A DNA stretch of 64,000 bases, from positions 78,291 to 142,290 of the forward strand of contig VXBA01006126.1 of the NCBI GenBank assembly GCA_013399895.1, read 5' to 3'. This document shows positions 39,301 to 51,300 of the stretch, piece after piece. Made by a program: the position numbers and the translations under genes. The stretch is from Serilophus lunatus. Lineage: Eukaryota; Chordata; Aves; Passeriformes; Eurylaimidae. Position 1 is the first letter of the stretch, and the number at the start of each line of letters is the position of its first letter. A model generated the notes under the pieces. The model ran no database searches and was not told the DNA's origin. It saw only the letters and a program-made list of their open reading frames with translations.

Positions 39301-42300
39301 AAGTGGCCAAAGTTGAATAAGGAATTAATAAGAAACAATTCAATGAAAAAATAAGAAACAATAAATTAATCAAATAATTAATTTAATATCAAATCTTGAT
39401 TGGGATCACATGTCCAGGAGCCTCTTAATTTTAGTATTTTAAACCTTGTATAGCTCTAAATTAATGAATTGGTTTGGAAGCACTTTGTAAAATTGATACT
39501 TTTGAATAATATAATTTTAATGTATAAACATAATTTTACTAGTAAGTAAAATTTTAATATATAGTAATAAATAATAATTATACTTTTAATATCTAATAAT
39601 CATACTGTAAAATAAACCTTGTTGCAGAATAGTTAAATCTTAACCAGGGCTAAAGCATCCCATGATCAACCACAAAGAGCTCCTTAGATATCATGCAACT
39701 GTTACAAAATCCCCTCAGTTTTCAGTGAATCTCATGATAATTTATAGAGTTTATAAATTTATAGCATTTAAAATTACATAATATGTCCAATAGAATAATG
39801 TTTTGCTATAATATATTGATATAATTTTGAATTTATATAATTTATAGAGTAGAAATGATGTGTGGTATAAAGCAAAGAGACAAATGAATGCCAGGAAGTT
39901 CTGAATCAATGCATTGTCCAGCCTTCAAAACAAGAGATAAAAACCTGATTTTGAGGGTACAAAGTAGTTCCACAGGGACTGAAACACTTAACAGAGAAAA
40001 TGTCTGAAATAATAAAATGATGGAATTGTTAAGGTTGGAAAAGACCTTTAGGATCCTCAACCAGCACCACTAAACCATGTCCCCAAGTGATTTTTGAACA
40101 ATTCCAGGGCTGGGGACTCCACCAGGTTATTAAATTAATATAAAATGATTGAGGACATTTTCCAGGACTCAGGATCTGTGTCTGCACCACCCCAAGGCTG
40201 AGGAGAAGCAGCTCAAGCTTCCCAGACTAAAAGCTGCCTAAAAATAACCAGTGTTTCATCAGGATGTAGAATACAACCTTCGAATCTCCCAGGAATTCAG
40301 CTCATGCTTGAGGCTCTTATGCACTAATTTTTGCATGGAACCAACAAACATCAAGGAAAAAAGAGACTGAAAATGCAGTTTTAGCCCTGTTTGCCCATTT
40401 TCTTCACCAGAGAGCAGGGAGAAGGTCTAATTTAAGGTGCTGAATAATTAACAGGGATGAACCAAGTTCTAAGAGTGTTAAGGAAGATCTGATGACTGCA
40501 AGTTGACTGAACCAGTCAACCCAAAAAACAAGAGTAAAAGAATTTTAAGAAGTACCTGATGATTGAAAGTGGGCTGAACCAACCCCCCCACCCAAAAAAA
40601 CAAGAGTAAAGGAATTTTAAGGACCATCTGATGATTGAAAGTTGGCTGAACCAGCCAACCCAAAAATGAATTGTACTCTCAACACAGGCTCCTTGCACAG
40701 TCCTTTGGATTCCTCCTCCTGCTGCCTGAGGGCAGTGGGAACACACCTCAAATCCAGAGTTATTTCAAGGAATCTGAGCTGAAAAAGCCCCTGATTCAGT
40801 CATGACCTGCATCCTCGTGGAGGAAGTGGCTGGAGGTGGCAAAGAGCACCTTGGAAAATGATGGAGCAGAAATATCTGGGGGGGATTCTAGGCAGAAAAA
40901 TGGGTGATTTCTTCTTGTGCAGGAGAAGTTCACATTGAAAAAGTGGAAGATCTCCAAGGACAGGGTTGTTCTACCACACCACCCACAAGGACCCCACGAG
41001 AACCTCCACAATGGGACGTGTGTGTCTCATCTTCTGCTCCAAGAACTGCCCCAGGCAGGGGGTGATGCTGCTTTAGGGAACATCACAAACATGGGCAACG
41101 TTTGTTTGACACCCCAGTGTTGGGAAGGAGCATCCACATGGAGCTCTGAAGGGACTGAAATGGGGCAAGCATGGAAAAGGTCTAAAATAACTGCCAAATA
41201 AATACTGGATAAATAATAAAACAACTACAAATCCTGGCTGTAACTTCTGATTATAATCTACATCTGTATTTCAATAGGAAAAACAAGGATTAACAGTTCA
41301 TAAAAGAACTCACTGAGCAGGGAAATGGAATGGGACAGAGAGCTGATGATCCCTGGCATTGATTCCAACACATGGGACACCCAGTTTTTCAGAAGCAGTC
41401 ACCCATCAGGGCTGGGATGTGTAGGAATAAAGGCAGCTCAGAGTCATCAAGTTTTGCCTGGTTGTTTTTCCTTTCCTGATGACATCAGTTTAAAGCCTCC
41501 CAGTGCAGGGAATTTTTCTCTGAGTTTATTAACTCCCACTCCACCAGGCTTTACTACTTGGGCACTACATTATTAAAATATTGGCAGTATTTTAATAAGC
41601 AGCTACCACTATAGTGTGTTTTCCCTTTAGGGTTTTCAACCTGAAGTATCTGCTGCTCAGACAAGAGGCTGAAAAATGGATTCTGGTGTCTGCCTGTTAA
41701 AAAAGTGGATCAAACTTGCCTGAAAAATTGCTTTAATTGTTCTTCATGGAATCCCAGGCTGGTTTGGGTTGGAAGGGCTGTTCCAGCCCCTTTCTGGGCA
41801 GGGACATCTTCCCAAAGTTCAAGGGAAAGGGCAACACGAGGTCCTATTGTAGCCCCAGAGCTGATCACAAGTTTGGGGCTCTCTGCCTGCTGGTTTGTGG
41901 GAATTTCTGGTGGATACACTGCAAGAACACGGGTTGCAGGGTGTCCCTTCCCTCCTACATGAGGCACAAGCTCAAGTTCACAGCCCCCAGGGTGTGCAGG
42001 AGCAGTTTGTACTCCTGGCTTGGGCTGAGGGCAGACAGGGGAATGGTCATCCCATGAGTGTTTAACTCAAAACCATCCACCCCCAAACCAGCAAACCCCA
42101 CTGAAGGAGAGGAGCTCCTAAATGAGAAAGCCCCCTAAATTAGAACCTACTAAATGCCAGAGATCCCCCGTCCCAGAGCTCCAGGCCAAACTCTTTCCCA
42201 AAGGTCACAGAATCCCAGGATATCCTGAGCTGGAAGGACCCCCAGGGCCCATCCCTCCAACCCAAGAGTCCCATTCCCTGTGTCCCAGAGGATCATCCCA

Positions 42301-45300
42301 CCCCTCCTGCAGCTCTGGCAGCCTTGGGGCTGTGCCCACTGCCCTGGGGAGCCTGGGCAGTGCCCACCCACCCTCTGGGCAAAGGAGACCCTTGGCCTGA
42401 GATCCCCCCTGCCCCTGCCCTGACACAGCTCCAGCCCATCCCCTGGGTCCTGGTCCCACAGGGCAGAGCTCAGTCCCTGCCTCTCCTCTGCCCCTGCCCA
42501 GGAAGAGACTAGCTCAGTCTCCCACTGCAGAGGGACACAGGACACACAGATTTTGGGAGCCTCCCGCTCCAGCTGGGAGAGACCTTTCAGTCCTGCTGGA
42601 AAAAACCCAGGTCTCTGCTGGCCATGGAGGCAAAGCCCACCCTGTTCCCAGTGCATTCCCTCAGGCACCCCTGTGTTAACTGGAATTGCTGAAGGTGCTT
42701 TTACTCCACTCAGATTCAGTTTGCATCAAGGACAATGGAAGGGATGCTCTGAAATTAGGGTTTCCTGAGTATAACAAGCAATTTCCTCGCACACCATAAA
42801 ACAACCATCCCCAGGAAAGCAGAGCATGGAGTGTGAGCACAACCAAATCCAATCTCATTAGTAACAGGCAGAGGAATCTTTGTGTTTGTAGCTCCCGGTC
42901 GTTCTGGGAGGAGCTCAAGGTTCGGGGATAATTAAGAACAAAAGTGGGCTTGGGTGATTCTCCACAGTTATAACTGTTCTCCCCTCCTACCCCTTTGTGC
43001 CATGAAGTCTTCAGCTGAAATTTAGTGCCGTGGATCAGATCTAAACTCTCCTGGAAAAAGAAATCAGGGAATCCCTGAATCCCAGGCTGGTTTGGGTTGG
43101 AAGAGACTTCAAGCTCATCTTGTTCCAAGCCCTGGGACCTCCCACCAGACCTGGGTCCCTGCCCACCCAACCCACTGTGGGGTTCCATAAAGAACAATTA
43201 AGGCAATTTTTCAGACAACTCTGACCCACTGAAGAAGCCAGAAAAGCACTTTTACAACAGGCAAACCCCAGCATCCATTTTTCAGCCTCTTCTCCGAGCA
43301 GCAAATACATTTAGGTTAAAAAGCCTAAAGGGAAAACACCCTGTAGTAGTGGCTTATTAAAACATTACCAATATTTTAATAATGTAGTGCCCAAGTAGTA
43401 AAGCCTGGTGGAGTGGGAGTTATTAAACTCAGACAGAGCCACTGTTTGAAGAAAACGGGTCACCAGGAACGATGCAAAGTGTGGCAACACCTGCCTTGTT
43501 ATCAGAAATTCAGGAGAAGAGCAGCTCAAAAAAGAGCAGGAGAAAGCAAAGCTCTGCCCCCAGTTCAGCTCCCCTGGCCTGATACAAATTCCACATTCCA
43601 CCGACTTCAACACACTGGAGACAACCTGGGGTTTGTGCAACTCTGCCTCCAGGAAAGGGGCTTGGGGAGTGGGAAGGATGAGAGGAATGGAAATGTCTTA
43701 CTGCTGTCTGAGGGCCACAGGAAAGCTTCTTTACCTCCCCACCAGCAGGTTGTTGGAAATAATAATCACTTTTATCCAGCACATTTCCCATCTGGAGGAT
43801 GGTAGCGAGGCAAGGATATTTCTGAGCTCTGGAATATCTGTGTTATTCTGATTATTTTCTCATTTTGGTGTAAGGTTTTAGTGACAGAATGGCTTAAGAA
43901 TTGTAACTCTCCAGGTTTGGATCCCCCCAATTTGCAAATTTAGCCTCTGCAAAACATCAACCATTCTTTGAGGTTTATTCTGCTGAGGAAGAATCTGGTC
44001 TAATTCACTTTGTGTGGTCTTCAAAACAAATTACTGTGACTTTTTAGACAGTTTTTATGCTGCTGCTTAGAAACCTTGATCTGTTGAGTTTCCTTCAAAA
44101 GTCTCATCACTTTTAACAAATAATCAGCATAATTAAGAGTTAAGTGATTTGCATAAATCTGTATTTATGGTCATTACACCAAGGACAGGAAACTTCCCCC
44201 ACTTTGCCTTGTTCTCACCTGATTTATTGGCTAAATATTGTGCAGTTGTTGGTACCTGGCCCATGAATTTGGTGCAGATCTGGTAGTGGGATAATTAAAA
44301 TTAAAAGTTTGGTCTTCCCACTGCAGCATTTCATATTCTGGCTTATTTTTTTAGGTGTGAAAGAGTTGTTGGGTGACTGAACAGGGAATGAAGAACAGCC
44401 CATGACTCACAATATTTTTGATTTAATCAGTTTGTAAAGTGAGTAAGGAAAGAAATACAGAAATTACCCAGGGGGAAAGAAAGGAACCTGTACTTTGTAG
44501 AGCCTCTACTTTCTACAGTTTTATTTGCAAATTCGTGGAGGAAGAAAAGAAATGGAAAGAAGTGGGAAGGCATTTAAAAAGAAATTAAAAGAATGGCAAG
44601 GAATGAAGTTTTTAACTCGAGTTACACCTTGTTTTAGGGCCCTTCCATAGACTGCCCTGAGCATCCATCATCTTTCCTCTCAGAGCAGGACCTGCTCCAA
44701 CCCTTCCCACTGCACCTGGGGCTTCCCCAGATGGGATCTCCCTCTTTCTGGATCCCCAGTCCCAAAGGCTCCTTTGCCTCCAGTGAGAACCCTCCAACCA
44801 AGAGCCTTTGGCACCGTCCAGGTTCTCTCAGGACAAAGATTCCCAGGCATTTTCCACCCTACTAAAACATTTCCACCTTTTTTTCCCAGTCTGATCCCTG
44901 ATTCCTCCTCATTTTAACCCAAACCCCTGGCAGTCCCTCGGGACAGGACCTTGCTGTTAAATTTCCCCCACTTTTGAATCGTTTTTACCTTCAGAACAAC
45001 TTCATTCTGCCAATTTTAGAGGCTGGGCTTCAGTTACACAACTTTTACTCCTCACAAAGCAAATAAATTCTGAGCAATAGCTGAAGATGAAGAGAAATCC
45101 TGGTTTTCCCTGACATCAGGTTCACCCCTTTGGTCACATCTCCCTGGGATTTCTCATGCAGAAACCCAAGATTTTTGTTCATTCCTTCTTTTTGTAATTC
45201 ACCAATTTTTGTACTTGAGCATTTTGGGAGTTCATCCTTTTTGCAATCCATCAATTCTAATACAATTAATAATTGCAAAAATAATTGATTTTTGTAACTG

Positions 45301-48300
45301 TTCTGCCAGGAAAACCAAAGAGGAGCTGAGAATCCACAGCTCCAGTTGGGAACCAGTGAGTCACCACAAACCCAGGGATTCTCTGAGCAATTCCAGGCTC
45401 TCAGACACTGGTGACTCACCAGGAACAAATGAGGCTCCTACAATTGCTCAATTTTGCAGATATTTGCTGAAAGAAATCCCCCAGAACCATGAAAAGGTGT
45501 TTTTCCTCTGCCCAAGGAGCTCGGAGAGCCAAGACCATTCCAAGGGAGACCTTTGAAAAGCTCCAGCCCTGGATTAACTCCCAGCACAGGGGGAGATTCC
45601 AGGTTTTCCCTGGGATATGGAATATTCCTGGTTGTTCCCAGGGTGTTGCTGCCCCAAAACACCCAGTTGGGGAGTGCCAGGTCTGCTGACAGCCCAGGAG
45701 CAATGAATCTTCAGGAGTCTTTCACTGATAGAGATAATATTGGCTCGAACACAAAAAACCAGCTTTCACTCCCAACAGGATAATGCTGTGGATAAAAATT
45801 CCCAGGAATTGGTGAAAGTGTCAGCTCATCCCATTACAGGCAATTGCCTGGGCAGGAGCTGTTGATAAATCCCTCGAAAATGAGCTCAAAACTGTGCAAT
45901 TCAGGATTAGCAAAGTGTAATAAATACAGTTTAGTGGCACCACTGCAACTCCCACAATGGGGACAAACTCTTGCTAAAAATCCAGGGATGTCTTTTCACT
46001 GCTGAGGATCCCTGTTCCAAAAAACAATTCTACAATTCTGGTCTGGATGCAAAAGCAAACTCCCTGCTTTATGCAGTGGAGCAGGAGAGGGTGAGAGATT
46101 TATTGCTCATTTCTTTACCATTCCCTTCTCAAAACACCAGTGAAATGTTGGCCCAATTCAGCAACAAATGATTAAAATTCCCTGTTTCTTGGTGCTGTTT
46201 CCAAAAAAACACCAGCAAATGGTCATTTCCACCAGATTCTGCTGATCCAGGTTTTGAAATAGTTCTGAAAAGCACCAAACCCACTTAAATTCTGTTCACT
46301 GAGGGTGTTTTTCAACACATCAGATTAATTCTTGCACAGGAAAACACTGTCACATCCCCACTGACCAGCCTGTTACTTCTCAACTTTATTTATGTGTCTT
46401 AAAATGCCACACACTCAGATAATGCACCAGTTTCCATCTCCCACTACATCACAAAATCATGGATTTTTGCTAAAACCCTCCAGAAAAATGTCTTTAAAGC
46501 CTCCAAAGAAATACCTTTTAACAGAAGTGCCCCCATTGCATTGGTACAAATACAAACTTTCTGCACTTCTGGCAGTTCCAGGTGAAGAAATGTAAATGTT
46601 CCATCACTTACTTTGGTAGAGTTTTCAAGTGGTTTTCTCTTAACTCCAAAATTCGCAATTTGACAAGTCTGGAAACAGGGTAGAGAATAATGAGTTCATT
46701 CAGAGAATTAGTTCAGGAATCCACAGGAATGATTCACAATCACTTATTCAATTAAAAAAGAGTCTTTTCAGTAAAAATTGTTACAAAGATAAAGTCCAAG
46801 GTCCAGTTCTTGTGGGGCTGAATTCACCAATTTTTGTAATTCATTATTTTAACAATTCACTTTTTTGGGGGCTGAGTGTGGTTACGAAACATACACAGAA
46901 CCAAGTGGTTTCATGTAAGGGCAGACACACTCAGACAGGACATAAATCTCCTTTTCAGAGTAATTCCAACCTATTTTCTTCATGATCTGAGCAAAATAAA
47001 CACAGTAAAATTTCGTTTCACTCAAGCATTTCCAGATTTACTGGGGGATAAAAAGCAATTTCTCTTCAGTTCCCAACTTGCTTTTAAATTTTCTCCAAAT
47101 TCTCCAAGCCCACAGTGGCCTCCCTTTACTCCTCGAGTGCAAACAATGGCAATTTTGCCTCCTCCTCCTTAAATGAAGGGTTCCCAGGGGTGTTGCAGGC
47201 TCAGCTCTGGGACCAAACTCCTGATTCCCCCAGACCTGGGCACACCAAGGTCACATTTATGCCCCAGTTCTGTCACCTCAGCATTCACTTGGACCCCTTG
47301 AACCACAAACCACCCACAGCATGGACCAGGAAAAACTGGGGTGAAGTGAATTCTGTAACATCATTTTCTCTGCTCATCTTTGAGTTCTTTGTCCAGGTGG
47401 ACATTGCAGGGGCAGAAAGGTTCCCCCTCACCTTCCTCAGGTGGAATAAACTCCCCTTTTGTGCCAGAGCTGAGCAGGGGGAGGACCCACCACCCTCTTT
47501 TCTGCCAAACTGGGTCAACCTTCAACCAGCACCTCTGCTTGGTCCTTAGCTCACTTTTTTGGGCTCTTTCTGCTGCATTTCTTTCCCCCCTCATCCTCCA
47601 TCTCTCTCCTGCTCTGCTGTGTTTGGACTCTTCTCTCTTGTTCTGCTTTCCCAAGTTGCCTTTCAGTCGTTTTTCTGCCCTTGTGACTCCCAACCCTTCC
47701 CCTCTCTGGGCACTTTCCCACGGGCACAGCCCATAGTTCTGGCTTCTGCCCTTGCCACAAGTGTCTCACACTCAGTGCAGGACAGGCTTCCAAGCCCTGA
47801 TTCACCTTTTCCCTCAACTGCCAAACTGCACCAATTCCCCCCCGAATTCCTGCTGACACAACCCTGCCCCCAGCAACCGCCAGCAACCAGAATTGGGCTC
47901 AAAAGCCAAAATCTCTGGTTTTTGCTTAGTCTGGCAAGAGAAGGCACCTTTGAACCAGTCCCTTGGAGCCTCAGCCAGGTTCAAATGGAAGCTCAGCGTT
48001 CCCTGGTGACTCATCCTTACCTTCCAAAGTTAGCTGGAAGAAACTCCAAAAAGGCATCATTGAGATAGAGCTGGGTCAGATTTAGAAGCTGTGTGAAGCC
48101 ATCTGGCAGCCTGAAAAAGCAGAGAAAACCTCAGACTGACGTTGCCATGGAAACAACAACAATGGATATTTTGGAAGAGGAAAGGTGGGTTTTCTCTCTC
48201 ACCTTTTTCTCCCCAAATTCTCCAGAACTCACTCGTCACAGACAGTTTTGCCCATTCTCACCTTGCCCCCATTGCAAGGACCACGTGCAGTAACCCAAGG

Positions 48301-51300
48301 ACGTTCAGGTTACAGGAGCCTTTTCCCCCTCCTGGTTCAGGGTTTAAGCCAAAGCTGTTTTCTCCTTTCTTTCTTCTCCTTTCTCCCTCTGTCCCTCTCC
48401 TTCCTTCCCTTCTTTATCCCTTTTTCTCCTTTTCCCTCTTTCTCTTTCATTCTTCCTCTTTCCCTCCCCCTCTCTCCTTTTTGCTCTCCCTCTCCCTCTT
48501 TTTTCCTCATCCTTTCCCTTTTCCTCTCCCTCTTTCTCTCTGTATTTCTTAAACTGAAATATTCAAATTCCACCCTTTCACCTCCTTCACTCCATTTCAC
48601 AAATCCTGGCTTTACTACCCAGATTTTTTGTGACTATTCCTGCAACTTTTTGGAAGCAAGAAGTGTTGCCAAAGCCCCAACCACGAGATTTTCAGTGTCC
48701 AGACACATGAATCCTCAGCCCCTCTGCTCTGCTGGACAGACCCCACATTTATTAACAGAGTTCTCAGACTTTCCAACACCTTCATCCACTCTGGGTTTCA
48801 AACAACTACAAAGAAATCCAGATTAATCCTCGACACAATCCCTTTGAATCCCAGTTCCTTCCCTGCCCCCACAGGATGCAAACCCAGGGCACTCACTTGG
48901 ACACAGGATTCACACTGGCTTCGATGATGGTTAAACATTTACAACATTTAATATTTTCTGGAAAATCTTGGATTCCTAAAAAATATGGAAAGAATGATTA
49001 TTTACAGAAAAACAACCCTGTTTTATTTGGTGTGTTCAGAAATGAGCTCATTTGGTATTTGCACACCAGACTTCAGCTTGCAGTACCCAGTTCAGTGTTA
49101 TGGTTTAAGTTGGTACTAGACCCTACATAAACACAGCAGAACAGATCCTGAGCCTTGCACTAAGACTATTCTGCTAATTCTTATCTTCTAAAGTTAGAGA
49201 GTGACATCATTTGCACTGATTTGGTGCCTCTCACTTCCTCCCAAACTGTGTCTCCTGGGAGAACACACAGAACCCTTGGAGCCTGCACTGATAAGACATT
49301 CCCACCATTCCCAGCAGTGCCAAAGCCTCATTTTCAAAGTTCAGACCCGACTGCTGTTGGGTAGGTTGTTAACCCAGGTAAAGGTTGGACTTGGTGATCT
49401 CTAGGTCTCTTCCAACCTTATTAATCCTGTGTAATTCTGTGTGTAAAGGTCTCCAGGCACACCAATGTGTCAATGGAGATGCACAGCAGCACATGGGTCT
49501 CTATAAATCCTGGGAATTGCTTACCCCCAGCCCCACGTGCTTAAATCCTTCACACAATGCCTTCTAAGCCACTTTGGGAAGTGGAACCATCCCCACATGC
49601 CCTGGAAAAGGGCCTCACCCTCCTCCTCCCACTATTTACTGGCCACAAGTCATCGTGGAACGTGGCGCTAAACCCAACTCCACGGCAGAGAAAACCACCC
49701 GAGGTGCATCCTTATGGAACCTTCTCCAAAGGGCCAGGGCAGCAGAGCCCAGAGCTAGAGCAGGAGTTTCTGCCCCAGTGGGGCTGCAGAGCTCTTTCCT
49801 GGTGAGGCTGGCCCTGCTGCCTCACCGTTCTTGCTGATGTCGAGCTCCCGCAGGTTCACCAGGCTGGCGATGGTGGTGGGGAGGCTGGACAGGTCATTGT
49901 CAGGAATGCTCAGCTTCCTCAGGGCCTGGCAGTTGAACAGTTGCTGCAACAGAAAAACACATTTCTAGAGTTTTAGAGGGAAAAAAAAAAATCTGTTTGG
50001 GGTCATTATTTCTACACAGGATGGTCCAGGAGTTGGACCCGATGGTCCTTGAGGTCCTTCCAACGCTGGCTCGGGGGGTCCTTCCACCTCGGGGTCTGTG
50101 AAATACCACAAAACTCCATCTGCACAGAAGAATTCAAGCCTCAGGATGTGGTTTTTTTGAGAAGACATTCTTACAGTGGACAAGAATAAGCCAAAAAGTT
50201 GACTAGCAGGAATGTTTAAGAAGAGCTTGCTGTCCAAAACTCCATATTCACTGCAGTCAACCTTCTGTAGGTGTTGATATTATTCCAGCATATATATTAT
50301 GGATGTATTTTATATGTCATATCAATTAAAATATTTTTTTTTGCTTCTTGGTTAAAAAATATTTGATTTTCTGATTTAATTTCATGACAGGTGTTAAAAT
50401 ACTTTGGCTGCATGAAGATGAAACTCGTTATCTTCAAGATACAAAAATGACATGTTCTTTAAATTCTTCCACAAAACTCAGGACTTGATTCTAATTCTTC
50501 ATTCAAATTCCAATTTTATAAAACCAGGTCCCCAGTTTTCACCAGACAATCCAGTGGGTTCTGCTCTCAAGGGTCCTTCAGATACCAGTGCAGTTCTCAC
50601 CACATTCAGCCTTTCCCCCCAAGAATAAAGTCCATAAACTCCCCCACAGCCTACCTGGGAGTGCAGAATAAATTCATTGCCTTGATGGAAAACTCAGCCA
50701 AGTGCCCGGAGAGCGGAAAATCAACACCAGGAGGGCGTGAAAATGCCAACTTGTTGCTTCAATTTAAGGGCACTTTAGACCAATCTGAAACATTCCTCAG
50801 GTAACTTTCCATCAGAAGCCTTCAGAAAAATCCTGCCTTGCCTTCAAAACAACCAAGTCCCAGAACAAAGAGGAGGAATCATGTGAACAGTGAATGCTGA
50901 GGGCGAGAAGCACCACCCAGGAGGGGCAGGAGAACCCATCCCATGCTGGGAATCCCCACCTCATCCATGGGAAACCTCCCTGGAGAATAAGGAATCCTTT
51001 CCCAAGGCACCCAGGAGCCCCTGCTCTTCCTCTCTGCTGGAAGCACATCATTTTGGAGGAGCCTGGGAAGGAACGTGACCACGAGGCTCCAGAGGTGCCT
51101 CTCGTTCCACACCAGAACAGCTCCAGGATTTCAGTGCAAAAAGCAGGAGATTCCAGGAATTAAACTCCATGAAGGAAATACTGCAGGAAAAGGAGACACC
51201 CAGGACACATTCCCAGCCGTTCCCCTGGAGAATTCCCAGTTCAGAAGCCAAGGAAGGCTCGGAATTCCTGCTGTCACTGCCTGGGAAGGTCTGGAGCTCT

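Larger units (their letters stand above)
37815..46611 (-). other. LRRC7 intron 5
   Basis: 8797 nt, the longest intron here. It holds an AT-rich block (39290-39860), CR1 pieces (40014, 41751, 42205, 43074), the 70-bp tandem repeat (40487-40666) and the inverted duplication (41521-41750 and 43184-43431). From 43440 to 46611 I see no exon, RNA gene or clear repeat. Confidence 0.8.

Noticed and set aside
48185..48826. 213-codon plus frame rich in Ser, Pro, Phe and Leu
   Set aside because: It is the translation of the polypyrimidine tract.
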